Source: Acetobacteraceae bacterium
GTDB taxonomy: Bacteria > Pseudomonadota > Alphaproteobacteria > Acetobacterales > Acetobacteraceae
Direction: 5' to 3'
DNA length: 64,000 nt
Assembly: GCA_030041255.1 (NCBI GenBank)
Contig: JASHOF010000075.1
Location: 23,243 to 87,242 of the forward strand
Part shown: positions 54,939-63,312 of the stretch, piece by piece
Layout of the letters: each line of letters opens with the position of its first letter
Position numbering within the stretch: position 1 is the stretch's first letter
Translations under genes and position numbers: made by a program
The notes under the pieces: model-generated
What the model saw: only the letters and a program-made list of their open reading frames with translations
What the model was told of the DNA's origin: nothing
Databases searched by the model: none

Positions 54939-56111
54939 TCAGAGCAGCGAGAGCTGCCGCGCCGCGCCGGCCGGGCGGACGAACTGCCCGCAGTCGAGCG
55001 GTGCCGGCCTCCCGGCCAGGCCAAGCCGCTTTGCCGCGCTGGAAAAGCGGGCGGCGATCAGCTCGGCATAAGGGCCGCTCCCCCGCATGCGACCATGGAA
55101 GCTCGGATCATTGAGCCGTCCCTGCCGCGTCTCGCGCACCAGTGCGAGCACGTGCCGCGCCCGCTCGGGCATCTGCTGAACGAGCCAGTCCTCGAACAGC
55201 TCCTTCAGCTCGTGCGGCAATCTCAGCAGCACGAACGAGGCATGCCGCGCGCCGCTTTGCTGGGCCGCCTCGAGGATCCGCTCAAGCTCGGCGTCGTTCA
55301 AACCCGGAATCATCGGTGCCGCCATCACCCCGACCGGCACGCCGTTCCGCGCCAGTTCGCCCATCGCGGCCAGCCGCCGCGCCGGTTGCGCCGCGCGCGG
55401 CTCCATCCGCCGCGCCAATGCTCCATCCAAGGTCGTGACCGAGATGTAAACGCGCGTCAGGTTGCGCGCCGCCATGCGCGTCAGGAGGTCGAGATCGCCG
55501 AGCACGTTCGCCGACTTCGTGACGATCGTGAACGGATGGCCGGTGCGTTCGAAGAGTTCGAGTACCGCCCGCGTTATCCTGAGGCGCCGCTCCACCGGCT
55601 GATAGGCGTCCGTGTTCGAGCCGAGTGCAATCGGCTTGACCTGATAGCCCGGGCGGCTGATTTCCCGCTCCAGCAGGCGCGCGAGGTCTGGCTTGAAGAC
55701 GATCTTCGTCTCGAAATCGAGGCCCGGGGAAAGCCCGAGATAGGCGTGGCTCGGCCGCGCATAGCAATAGATGCAGCCATGCTCGCAGCCGCGATAGGGA
55801 TTGACCGCCCGGTCGAAGCCGATATCCGGGCTTTCGTTCCAGGCGATCGCAGAGCGGCTGCGGTCCGGGATCAGCGTCGTCTCGAGCGGGGGCAGGGCCT
55901 CCGATTCCCCCGGCGCGGTCCACCCATCGTCGAACGCCTCGACCGCCCGATCTTCGAACCTGACCGGCGGATTGAGCGTCGCCCCGCGTCCTTTCCGCTG
56001 CAGCGCTCGCTGCCGCACCTCCGGCTCCGGTTCCGGACCACCCGCGCGATCGAGCGCCGCCAGCGCGTCGCGGTCCTGCTCCCGAAGCGGCTCTTCCCCT
56101 TGCCTCGGCAT
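54939..56111 (-). CDS. PA0069-family radical SAM protein (SplB-like)
   Basis: 390-residue radical SAM protein of the PA0069/SplB-like group. The N-terminal extension carries QRKGRGATLNPPVRFED. The cluster motif is GCEHGCIYCYARP (Cys109, 113, 116), with the core barrel following (FETKIVFKPDLARLL, ALGSNTDAYQPVERR, VTTLDGALARRMEPR). C-terminal LNDPSFHGRMRGSGPYAELI is conserved in this family. The family is common and its substrate is unknown. It diverges from the glycosyltransferase genes and is followed by leuA and its regulatory region. Confidence 0.88.
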   Translation of the reverse strand: MPRQGEEPLREQDRDALAALDRAGGPEPEPEVRQRALQRKGRGATLNPPVRFEDRAVEAFDDGWTAPGESEALPPLETTLIPDRSRSAIAWNESPDIGFDRAVNPYRGCEHGCIYCYARPSHAYLGLSPGLDFETKIVFKPDLARLLEREISRPGYQVKPIALGSNTDAYQPVERRLRITRAVLELFERTGHPFTIVTKSANVLGDLDLLTRMAARNLTRVYISVTTLDGALARRMEPRAAQPARRLAAMGELARNGVPVGVMAAPMIPGLNDAELERILEAAQQSGARHASFVLLRLPHELKELFEDWLVQQMPERARHVLALVRETRQGRLNDPSFHGRMRGSGPYAELIAARFSSAAKRLGLAGRPAPLDCGQFVRPAGAARQLSLL

Positions 56112-56139
56112 TTCGAGGCCCTCTTTCTCTTCCTCGCGC

Positions 56140-56167
56140 GTTTTAACCGGTCGCTGCTCGCGGTCAA
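56140..56167 (-). promoter_or_regulatory. candidate promoter of the radical SAM gene
   Basis: On the minus strand TTGACC (56162-56167), 16 bases and TAAAAC (56140-56145) precede the radical SAM start by about 30 bases. It lies in the 74-base divergent gap before the glycosyltransferase gene. The same gap has an AAGAAC direct repeat (56167-56172 and 56178-56183). Confidence 0.4.
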
Positions 56168-56185
56168 GAACAAAGTAAGAACTTC

Positions 56186-56866
56186 TTGACCGTGCGCCTG
56201 TCCGCCGTCATCCCGACCCTGAACGCCGCTTCCGAGCTGCCGGAGGCGCTTTCCGCCCTGGCCGCCGAGGCGCCCGAGATGCCCATCCTGGTCTCCGACG
56301 GCGGCAGCACGGACGCCACTCCCACGATCACCCGCGCCGCCGGCGCGCGCCTCCTCGCCGCTCCGCGCGGCCGCGGCCCGCAGCTTGCCGCCGGCATCGC
56401 CGCCGCCGACACCGACTGGCTGCTGCTGCTGCATGCCGACACGAGGCTCGAGCCGGGCTGGCGAAGCGCGGCTTGCGCCTTCATGGGAAACCCCGCGAAT
56501 GCTGCCCGGGCCGGCTATTTCCGCTTCGCCCTGGCAAGCGCGGACCCCCGCGCGCGGAGGCTCGAGCGGCTGGTCGCCTGGCGCTGCCGCCGGTTCGGCC
56601 TGCCCTATGGGGACCAGGGCCTCTTGATCGCCCGCGCCACCCTCAAATCCATCGGCGGCATCCGCCCGCTGCCCCTGATGGAGGATGTCGATCTCGCGCG
56701 CCGCCTCGGTCGCCCTCGCCTCGTCGCACTCCCGGCGCGCGCGGTGACCTCCGCGGCACGCTTCGAACAAGGCGGCTGGTATCTTCGTTCTGCCCGCAAC
56801 CTCGCCTGCCTCGGGCTTTGGTACGCCGGCGCACCGCCCGCGTTCCTGGCCAGGCTCTACGCATGA
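56186..56866 (+). CDS. glycosyltransferase family 2, TIGR04283-type
   Basis: 226-residue GT-A glycosyltransferase. The N-terminal AVIPTLNAASELPEALSAL and ILVSDGGSTDATPTI give the nucleotide-binding fold. The DxD is in LLLLHADTRLEPGWR, and MEDVDLARRLGRPRLVALPA contains the ED motif. The start is a TTG at 56186; a GTG two codons on is possible. TIGR04283 proteins are annotated as arsenosugar biosynthesis glycosyltransferases. Here the arsenosugar radical SAM (ArsS) is absent, so that role is not supported. It is coupled to the next gene by ATGA. Confidence 0.8.
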   Translation: MTVRLSAVIPTLNAASELPEALSALAAEAPEMPILVSDGGSTDATPTITRAAGARLLAAPRGRGPQLAAGIAAADTDWLLLLHADTRLEPGWRSAACAFMGNPANAARAGYFRFALASADPRARRLERLVAWRCRRFGLPYGDQGLLIARATLKSIGGIRPLPLMEDVDLARRLGRPRLVALPARAVTSAARFEQGGWYLRSARNLACLGLWYAGAPPAFLARLYA

Positions 56867-57474
56867 AGAACGTCGTGCTCGTCTTCGCCCGCGCGCCGCG
56901 CCTCGGCGCGGTCAAGCGCCGGCTGGCCCGGGACCTGGGGGCGGAGGCCGCGCTTCGCTTCCACCGTGCCACTTTGTTTGCCTTGCTGCGGCGGCTCCTG
57001 GCCGAACGCCGCTTCGCGACGGTGCTCTGTCTCACTCCGGATCGCTCGCGGCTGGTATTGCCGGGCCGCCTTGGCCGCCGCCTCGCCATTCGCCGGCAAG
57101 GCGCGGGCGATCTCGGTGCCCGCATGGCCCGCGCCTTTCGGGCTTTTCCCCGCCGGCGCGTGGCGCTGGTCGGCAGCGACATCCCGGCCCTCGCACCGGC
57201 GGATCTGCTGGCCGCGTTTGCCGCGCTCGGCCGCGCCGAGGCGGCGTTCGGCCCGGCGGAGGACGGCGGCTACTGGCTTGTCGCGCAGGGGCCGCGGCGG
57301 GCCGATCGCCCGTTTGCCGCGGTGCGCTGGTCGAGCCGGCAGGCGCTGGCCGACACGCTCGAGAATTTCCGCGGCCGGCGCGTGGCCTTTCTCAGAACCT
57401 TGCGCGACGTCGATACAGCCGCGGATGTGCCGATCGCACCGCTGCTAACAGCGACCGAACAGCGGCAGCCGTAA
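56863..57474 (+). CDS. TIGR04282-type glycosyltransferase-like protein
   Basis: 203-residue nucleotidyl/glycosyltransferase-fold protein (DUF2064 group). It begins FARAPRLGAVKRRLARDLGA, as in TIGR04282 members, with VALVGSDIPALAPADLLAAF and the acidic AFGPAEDGGYWLVAQG loop that binds the nucleotide sugar. The start overlaps the previous stop (ATGA), so it is translated with its TIGR04283 partner, a pairing seen in many bacteria. The sugar product is unknown. Confidence 0.8.
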   Translation: MKNVVLVFARAPRLGAVKRRLARDLGAEAALRFHRATLFALLRRLLAERRFATVLCLTPDRSRLVLPGRLGRRLAIRRQGAGDLGARMARAFRAFPRRRVALVGSDIPALAPADLLAAFAALGRAEAAFGPAEDGGYWLVAQGPRRADRPFAAVRWSSRQALADTLENFRGRRVAFLRTLRDVDTAADVPIAPLLTATEQRQP

Positions 57475-57519
57475 AAAAAATTTCTTGGAAGCCAGCCGGC
57501 CCGGCGCCACGCTTCGACG

Positions 57520-58758
57520 ATGCAGCCGGCGAGCCCTCCCGCCCATTCAGCGACCAAGCAGCGGCGTATCACGCTCGCGCTCGGCACCGTCGAGGTCATT
57601 TCCTGGGGTGTCAGCTTCTATCTGCCCGCCGTCATCGCCGCTCCCGCGGCGGTGAGCCTGCACGCTTCGAAGATCGGCATCCTCGGCGGATTCTCGTGGG
57701 CGCTGCTCGCCGCGGGGCTGCTGGCACCGCATGTCGGCCGGAGGATCGACCGTATCGGCGGGCGCCTGGTCGTTGCCGCGAGCACGCTCGTGATTGCCAC
57801 CGGGCTTGCCTTGCTCGCCGCCGCACCGGATCTCGTTCTCTGGTATGCCGGCTGGACCGCGCTTGGCGCCGGCATGGCGGCCGGGCTCTATGATGCCGCC
57901 TTCGCCACGGCCGGCCGCCTGTTCGGTACCGAGGCCGCGCCGGCCATCACCGGGATCACGCTGATCGCCGGCTTTGCGAGCACGATCTTCTGGCCGCTCG
58001 GCGTGGCCCTCCTGCCCACGCTCGGCTGGCGCGGGCTTCTCATCTTCTATGCCGGGCTCGAGCTGGCCGTGAATTTGCCCCTGGTCCTGTTGTTCGTGCC
58101 GGCGGCCGTGGAGATGCCCGCGGCTGCGAATCCTCCGCCGGCCCGCGGTCACGACGGAGCGGGGGAAGCGCCGGCGGGGCGGGCCAAGGCGCTCACCTGC
58201 CTTTCCACCTTTTTCACGGTGCGCTGGCTGATCACGTCGGCGATCGCCGTCTTCGTCCTGCCGCTCCTTGGCGGGATCGGGCTTTCGCGCGGAGAGGCGG
58301 TGTTCGTCGCGGCGCTGTTCGGGCCGAGCCAGGTGGCAGGACGGCTGCTCGATTATGTGTCGAGCGAACGGCTCGGGCTTCTGGCGCGGGCACGCCTGGG
58401 GGCGATCCTGATGCCGGCGGGCGTTCTGGTTCTCGCGCTGCACGGCCCGGCGGTTGCCTTTGCCATCTGCTATGGCATCAGCAACGGCATCCTCACCATC
58501 AACCGCGGTACCCTGCCGATGGCGATCTTCGGACCTGAAGGCTATGCGACATTGCTGGGCTGGCTGGCGATGCCGGTGCTGCTCGCGCAGGCGGCCGCGC
58601 CGACGCTGGCGGCGCCGGTGGTGGCGGCGATTGCGCCGCGCGATGTGTTCATCCTCGCCGGCCTGCTCGGCGCGGCGGCCGCATTCCTCCTGTTGCCGCT
58701 CAGGCTGCGCCGGGACCTGCCTGAGCCACACGGGCGAAGAGAGGCTCGCCGCCGATGA
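57520..58758 (+). CDS. major facilitator superfamily transporter
   Basis: 412-residue inner-membrane transporter with twelve predicted helices. The first is VEVISWGVSFYLPAVIAAPA near residue 25. The MFS motif A is degenerate, LAPHVGRRIDRIGGRLVVAA, between helices 2 and 3. A loop of about 30 residues with Pro/Ala (about 200-225) separates the halves. It follows the glycosyltransferase pair by 45 bases containing an A-run. It may export a product of those genes. The C-terminal tail is basic (PLRLRRDLPEPHGRREARRR). Confidence 0.85.
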   Translation: MQPASPPAHSATKQRRITLALGTVEVISWGVSFYLPAVIAAPAAVSLHASKIGILGGFSWALLAAGLLAPHVGRRIDRIGGRLVVAASTLVIATGLALLAAAPDLVLWYAGWTALGAGMAAGLYDAAFATAGRLFGTEAAPAITGITLIAGFASTIFWPLGVALLPTLGWRGLLIFYAGLELAVNLPLVLLFVPAAVEMPAAANPPPARGHDGAGEAPAGRAKALTCLSTFFTVRWLITSAIAVFVLPLLGGIGLSRGEAVFVAALFGPSQVAGRLLDYVSSERLGLLARARLGAILMPAGVLVLALHGPAVAFAICYGISNGILTINRGTLPMAIFGPEGYATLLGWLAMPVLLAQAAAPTLAAPVVAAIAPRDVFILAGLLGAAAAFLLLPLRLRRDLPEPHGRREARRR

Positions 58759-58783
58759 GCGCGCTTCGCCTGCCGCGCTTCAC

Positions 58784-59065
58784 CTAGCCCAAACCCGACA
58801 CGGCGCGGCAGGAAAGCCTCTGCACCCCCACGACCTGGCGGAGATTGCCCTCGATCAGGGACAGCATTTCGGGCGGCAACTCCGGCAGGCCAATACGCAC
58901 CCAGATGGCGGCTCCCGCACACTCGGCCGCCAGGTGTCGTGGCACAAGGTTGCGGCGCGCCAGGGGCTGCAAGAGGCGCGGCAGAAGGCCCGGGCTCGAA
59001 TCGGCCAGCACCTCGAAGACAACGGGGGAAGCCGCCACGGCGGCCAAGGAAACATCGACATCCAC
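58784..59065 (-). CDS. small ACT-like domain protein
   Basis: 93 residues. The pattern FEVLADSSPGLLPRLLQPLARRNLVPRHL resembles an ACT-type ligand-binding fold, followed by IWVRIGLPELPPEMLSLIEG and a helix ending NLRQVVGVQRLS. Similar small proteins act as regulatory partners of amino-acid enzymes, but no partner is adjacent. The assignment is by pattern only. It is transcribed towards the MFS gene; its 5' region (59066-59217) separates it from the NUDIX gene. Confidence 0.5.
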   Translation of the reverse strand: MDVDVSLAAVAASPVVFEVLADSSPGLLPRLLQPLARRNLVPRHLAAECAGAAIWVRIGLPELPPEMLSLIEGNLRQVVGVQRLSCRAVSGLG

Positions 59066-59104
59066 GGGGAAAACTCCGGATGAGAGAGAAGGGTCGCGGG
59101 AAGC

Positions 59105-59126
59105 CCCGGCTGCTCAGGCAGCCGGG
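59105..59126. terminator. stem-loop after the NUDIX gene
   Basis: CCCGGCTGC (59105-59113)-TCAG-GCAGCCGGG (59118-59126) is a perfect 9-base stem 92 bases after the NUDIX stop and 40 bases before the ACT-like start. There is no U-run on either strand. It may be a weak terminator or a leader hairpin for the ACT-like gene. Confidence 0.4.
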
Positions 59127-59217
59127 CGGGTAATTCGCGCGCTCTCGATCCGGAAACTCATGGGATTACTCTATCAGCCGATCCGGCGCCGCACCATGGG
59201 TCCTCCTGCATGCCTCC

Positions 59218-59976
59218 TCATCCGATGAGGCCGAGGCGCGCGAGGAAGATCCGGGCCGACGGAACGACGGCGCTGCCAAGCACGGAAAGGCGTGCCGCCA
59301 GCTCGGCTGCAGGGATGACGTGCAGCGGGTCGTATTCGCCGTTGCCCGATTTCTCATGGCACGCGAGCGCCGCTTCGCTCCCGAGCGAGAGGGAGAGGGG
59401 AATCCCGATGTCCAGCACGTGGCTCGCGGGATGCTCGACGATGCAGAGCGGGCTTCCGACGGCGCTGGGTGAGGCGACGATGCCGGTCTCTTCGGCAAGT
59501 TCCTTCAGAAGCTGCGCCGCGAGATCGATCCACCCGTTCCCGTCGGCGGCGCCGGGATCGATGCTGCCGGCCGGCGGCAACTGCCACATCCCCGCCTGAT
59601 AGGCGGTGCGGGGGCTGCGCAGCCCGAGCAGGATCCCGTCGGCAAGGCGGACGATCCCGTTCACCGCCAGCGGGCGGAGACCCAGATCGGCGAAGAGTTC
59701 CGGCCGCGCCATCTGGGCGACGATCCGGCGGAACTCGGTGAAATGCCCCTCGATGTGGCGCGCCGCGATCACGTCAGCGCTGAACACGCGGCCGTTGAAG
59801 AGGGCGCCGGAAAGACGCTCCTGCGCGCTCCGCCAGAGCCGTTCGATCTCCGCCTCGATGGCCGGGACGAGGCGGGGCGCCTCGCGCACCACGGCGATCT
59901 CGAGCGCGGGGTCGATCTCATGCACCGTGAAGCCCGGCGCTTCCGGGCCACCTGCCTTGCTCTCGAAACGCACCAT
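59218..59976 (-). CDS. NUDIX hydrolase
   Basis: 252-residue NUDIX-fold hydrolase. The NUDIX box is partly degenerate: DLAAQLLKELAEETGIV (about 150-166) retains the KELxEETG core, with Lys in place of Arg. The Gly and first Glu upstream are replaced by the loop GAADGNGWI. An N-terminal region of about 95 residues precedes it, and LRSPRTAYQAGMWQLPPAGS leads into the box. Such extended proteins hydrolyse nucleotide sugars or coenzymes; the substrate is unknown. It diverges from the aldolase-like gene, with a 168-base gap between them. Confidence 0.75.
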   Translation of the reverse strand: MVRFESKAGGPEAPGFTVHEIDPALEIAVVREAPRLVPAIEAEIERLWRSAQERLSGALFNGRVFSADVIAARHIEGHFTEFRRIVAQMARPELFADLGLRPLAVNGIVRLADGILLGLRSPRTAYQAGMWQLPPAGSIDPGAADGNGWIDLAAQLLKELAEETGIVASPSAVGSPLCIVEHPASHVLDIGIPLSLSLGSEAALACHEKSGNGEYDPLHVIPAAELAARLSVLGSAVVPSARIFLARLGLIG

Positions 59977-60144
59977 CCCGGGGCCGCCGCGGTTCCGTCA
60001 AACATCCAACGATAGTTGAGAATCCGAACCTCCCGCAGCCCCGCGGAGATGAGGTGGTCGAGGCGTCGGGCTCGCCGCGGCCGCCCCCTTGTCCGCGAGC
60101 CCGACGGCGAGGCACATGGGCAGGACGCACAGAGGAGCGCTGCC

Positions 60145-61143
60145 ATGACCCGGCTTGAAGCCAAGCTCGCGCGGATTGCACGCCGGCAGTACCGGCCCAG
60201 TGATTTCGTGATCGCGGATGCCAAGGACCCCGACATGGGTCCGGGCCTCTGGGCGAGCGGCCCTCTTCGTGGTGCGGACGGAACCTTCACGCGCTATCGC
60301 ACCCGCGCCGAGTTCCTGGACCAGATCCGGGCGATCGTCCGGCAGGACATCGTGGACGTGATGCTCGCCTCCTTGAGCAACCTCGACCTCCTCATGGGCG
60401 AGGGCCTCTTTTCCGAGCACGCGGTCAAGCCGGCGATCCGCGCCAACGATGCAAGCGATATCTGGATGGTGCGCGGGGGAAGCTACACCAAGCGCCCCTC
60501 GCGCCCGTTTCGCACCGCAAGCCTCGCGCGGGCGCGGGCGGCGGGCATCGATCTCGGTCTTTATTCCATCACCTTCAGCAACGATCTCGAGGCCGATATC
60601 GCCTCGCTCGAGGCCTATGCCCGGTTTCGCGAGGAGGCGGCGCGCCATGGCTTTCGCCATTTCCTCGAGGTCTTCAATCCCAATGTGGAGACCGGCATTC
60701 CCGCCGATGTGCTTCCCCACTTCGTGAACGACTGCATCGTCCGCGCGCTGGCGGGCGTGGCGGCAGCGGATCGCCCACTCTTCCTCAAGATGGCGTACAA
60801 CGGCCCGAAAGCACTGGAAGAGCTGGCCGGATGGGATCCGTCCCTGGTGGTCGGCATATTGGGCGGGAGCGCCGGCACGACACGGGACACATTCGAGCTT
60901 CTCGCGCAGGCGGAGCGGCACGGCGCGCGGATTGCCCTCTTCGGGCGCAAGATCAACCTGGCCGAATCGCCGCTTGCCATCGTCGCCCTGATGCGGGAGG
61001 TGGCCAGCGGCAACCTGCGCCCGGCCGAGGCGGCCAGAGCCTATCATGACAAGCTGCAAGCGGCCGGGCTCAAGCCGCTCCGGCCGCTCGAGGAAGACCT
61101 TGCCATCACCGATCCCGTGCTGAAGGAAGGGGGGGCGGGCTGA
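60145..61143 (+). CDS. uncharacterised aldolase-like (DeoC/LacD/FbaB superfamily) protein
   Basis: 332-residue protein of probable class I aldolase TIM-barrel type. ATG at 60145 follows AGAGGAGCGC. Candidate barrel features are DVMLASLSNLDLLMGEGLF early in the protein, then IDLGLYSITFSNDLEADIAS and GFRHFLEVFNPNVETGIPAD. FLKMAYNGPKALEELAGW has a candidate Schiff-base lysine. The phosphate-binding-like GILGGSAGTTRDTFELLAQA and ARIALFGRKINLAESPLAIV follow. It is 20 bases upstream of a PfkB kinase, so a kinase-aldolase sugar-phosphate route is inferred. I do not recognise a named family; the substrate is unknown. Confidence 0.6.
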   Translation: MTRLEAKLARIARRQYRPSDFVIADAKDPDMGPGLWASGPLRGADGTFTRYRTRAEFLDQIRAIVRQDIVDVMLASLSNLDLLMGEGLFSEHAVKPAIRANDASDIWMVRGGSYTKRPSRPFRTASLARARAAGIDLGLYSITFSNDLEADIASLEAYARFREEAARHGFRHFLEVFNPNVETGIPADVLPHFVNDCIVRALAGVAAADRPLFLKMAYNGPKALEELAGWDPSLVVGILGGSAGTTRDTFELLAQAERHGARIALFGRKINLAESPLAIVALMREVASGNLRPAEAARAYHDKLQAAGLKPLRPLEEDLAITDPVLKEGGAG

Positions 61144-61163
61144 GCGGGAAGGCCGCACGATCG

Positions 61164-62189
61164 ATGCCGGAACGGACGGCGGGCTTCGTCACCGGCGGCA
61201 CCTGGTGCGTGGACCGCAACAAGCTTCTCGAGTTCTGGCCGGCCGAGGACGGGATTGCGCAGATCCTCGCCTCCGAAGGCCGTGGCGGCGGCTCCGGCTG
61301 CAATTTTGCCGTGGATATCCGCAAGCTCGACCCGGGCGTCCCGGTGGCGACGATCGGACTGGTCGGAGACGACGAAGACGGCCGGTTCCTGCTTGCCGAG
61401 GCGGATGCGCACGGGATCGAGCGGCGCGCTCTCGCCGTCACTGCGGCGGCGCCGACCCAGTACACCGAAGCGTATGGCTCACTGAAGAGCGGCCGTCGCA
61501 CGCATTTCTATTTCCCGGGCACCGCGGCGCTGCTGGCGCCGGATCATTTCGCCGGCCTCGAGACCCTCGGCGGGCAGTTTTTCCATCTCGGGCTGCCCGG
61601 CGTTCATCCGCTGATGGACTCGCCGTGCGGCGAAGACGCCAACGGCTGGGTTGCCGTGCTGCGCCAGGCCCAGGCGGCCGGGTTCAGGACCAGCCTCGAA
61701 CTGGTGAGCACAGGAGCGGAACGAATTGCCGCGCTCGGGCGGCCGTGCCTTCCCTATCTCGACTATCTCATCGTCAACGATGTCGAGATCGGCAGCCTCG
61801 CCGGCGTCACCACCGCCGGCGAGAGTGGCACCGATGCGGAGGCGGTGGAGCGGGCCATCTGCACGGTTGCAGGACTCTCTCCGCTCGAGCTCGTGGCGGC
61901 GCATTTCCCGGCCGGTGCGGTCGCGGCGACGAAGGAGGGAACGCTGATCCGGCTTCCCTCCATCGCCGTGCCGAGCGATGAGATCGTGGCGGCAAACGGC
62001 GCCGGCGATGCCTTTGCCGCCGGCACGCTCTATGGGGTGCATCAGGGCTGGGATGTCGGGGCGGCCCTCAGGCTCGGGCATGCTGCGGCTGCGGCCTCGC
62101 TCAGGGGCCTCTCGACCACCGGGGCGGTCGGGACGTGGCGCGAATGCCTGGCACTCGCCCGGCGCTGGGGCGCGCGCATGCCCGGCTGA
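61164..62189 (+). CDS. PfkB-family carbohydrate kinase
   Basis: 341-residue ribokinase-type sugar kinase. GRGGGSGCNFAVDIRKLDPG lies near the sugar-binding N-terminus. ATIGLVGDDEDGRFLLAEAD follows. The C-terminal signature VAANGAGDAFAAGTLYGVHQ holds the catalytic Asp282. LDYLIVNDVEIGSLAG is the family's N-D-E segment. The start at 61164 is uncertain and no strong ribosome-binding site is visible. It pairs with the aldolase-like gene 20 bases upstream and should phosphorylate the sugar that the upstream protein cleaves. Confidence 0.88.
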   Translation: MPERTAGFVTGGTWCVDRNKLLEFWPAEDGIAQILASEGRGGGSGCNFAVDIRKLDPGVPVATIGLVGDDEDGRFLLAEADAHGIERRALAVTAAAPTQYTEAYGSLKSGRRTHFYFPGTAALLAPDHFAGLETLGGQFFHLGLPGVHPLMDSPCGEDANGWVAVLRQAQAAGFRTSLELVSTGAERIAALGRPCLPYLDYLIVNDVEIGSLAGVTTAGESGTDAEAVERAICTVAGLSPLELVAAHFPAGAVAATKEGTLIRLPSIAVPSDEIVAANGAGDAFAAGTLYGVHQGWDVGAALRLGHAAAAASLRGLSTTGAVGTWRECLALARRWGARMPG

Positions 62190-62208
62190 TGGGGGCGGGC
62201 CGGTGCGG

Positions 62209-62853
62209 TTACTGGCGGCCGGGCGCCGCCCCCGGCATGCCGCGACCCGGAATGCGATGGCGGAAGCGCAGCGCCTCCGCCACGTGCAGGCGCTCCACCG
62301 TTTCGGATCGAGCGAGATCGGCGATCGTGCGCGCAACGCGGATCACGCGGGTGTAGCCGCGCGCGGAAAAGCCCAATCGCTCGGCCGCCTCTTCGACGAA
62401 GCGCCGCGCCTCGGCGGAGATCGCGACCTTCTCGGGATCCGCCGCGGCATTGAGGCGCCCCGCCTCTCCGTTGCGCGCAAGCTGCCGCTCGCGCGCCGCC
62501 GCCACGCGCGCGGCGACGAGGCTGCTCGCCTCGCCGGGCGCGGCGCGGGAGAGCACCGAGGGTGCGACCGGCTGCACCTCGACGGTCAGATCGATCCGAT
62601 CGAGCAACGGCCCGCTGATCCTGGTCTGGTATTCCTCCCCGCAGCGCGGCGCGCGCCCGCATTCCCGCCCGCCATCACCGAGATAGCCGCAGCGGCACGG
62701 GTTCATCGCCGCGACAAGCTGAAAGCGCGCCGGGTAGGTGACGTGCGCCGCCGCCCGCGCCACCGTGGTGCGCCCGGTTTCCATCGGCTGGCGGAGCGCA
62801 TCCAGCGCCTGGCGCGGAAATTCGGGTATTATGTAGTAGACGCCACCATTCAT
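62209..62853 (-). pseudogene. comM/yifB (Mg chelatase-like ATPase), C-terminal fragment
   Basis: About 205 residues match the C-terminal part of ComM/YifB. PEFPRQALDALRQPMETGRT, FQLVAAMNPCRCGYLGDG and ISGPLLDRIDLTVEVQPVAP are all present, and GFSARGYTRVIRVARTIADL is the Mg-chelatase C-terminal helix bundle. The upstream two thirds, with the Walker A motif and the HNGVLFLDEL segment, are missing. The break lies at 62826/62827, exactly where DEL should precede PEF. The ATG now in front belongs to foreign sequence. It is probably non-functional, which would affect natural competence or recombination. Confidence 0.85.
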
Positions 62854-63312
62854 CTACGATTGCACCCGCACAACCAGGGCGTGCTGTGTTAACCGGCACA
62901 GCTAAGCGGTCTGGCGGGCATGATCAAGCGGCACTGAGCAAGCTCGTTCGATTCCTCCTTGGCGACATGACGACGAAATATGCTTGTCATCATGTACATT
63001 GTCGGAGTCGCCTTTGCGCTGGATTAAAGAGCTTATGGATTGGATTGGTCGGTGGCAGACCGTTCAGGCTATCGCGCCATGGCTCAAACCGCTCCTCGGT
63101 CCTTCTGTCGTGGCCATGTTAGCCGGCGCTGCCGGGATCGGCGGTCATCAGCCGTGGATGTGGGTCATAATGGCCACGGCACTGACTTTCATGGCAGTGA
63201 TTTCGGGGCTGTTCTTTCTTCGGTATTACAGCTTCATGATTACGCCAGCCCATAAGATTCGGTACGCTGGTACAGCGGTAAATTGCGATCTTAATCTCTT
63301 GAACAGACAATC
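62827..63312 (+). mobile_element. lower-GC foreign segment disrupting comM
   Basis: From the comM breakpoint to the IS630 left edge the sequence is visibly lower in GC than the rest (many AT-rich codons such as ATT, TTT and TCA). It carries a truncated membrane-protein gene and no host-like gene. A GTAGA/TCTAC inverted pair flanks the junction (about 62832-62853). It is most simply the remnant of an inserted element; no integrase is visible. Confidence 0.5.
63014..63312 (+). pseudogene. small membrane protein truncated by IS insertion
   Basis: The frame begins at TTG 63014 after GGAGTCGCC (an upstream TTG at 62984 is also in frame). It reads RWIKELMDWIGRWQTVQAIA, then two membrane segments: SVVAMLAGAAGIGGHQPW and WVIMATALTFMAVISGLFFL. 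Native sequence stops near 63312 at the IS630 edge, after the visible CDLNLLNRQ. The frame continues into the insertion as unrelated residues to 63478. No family recognised. The low GC content agrees with recent transfer. Confidence 0.5.

Noticed and set aside
56186..57474. Arsenosugar biosynthesis operon
   Set aside because: Only the two glycosyltransferase-type families match; the defining ArsS and ArsM proteins are absent, and the neighbouring radical SAM protein belongs to a different group.
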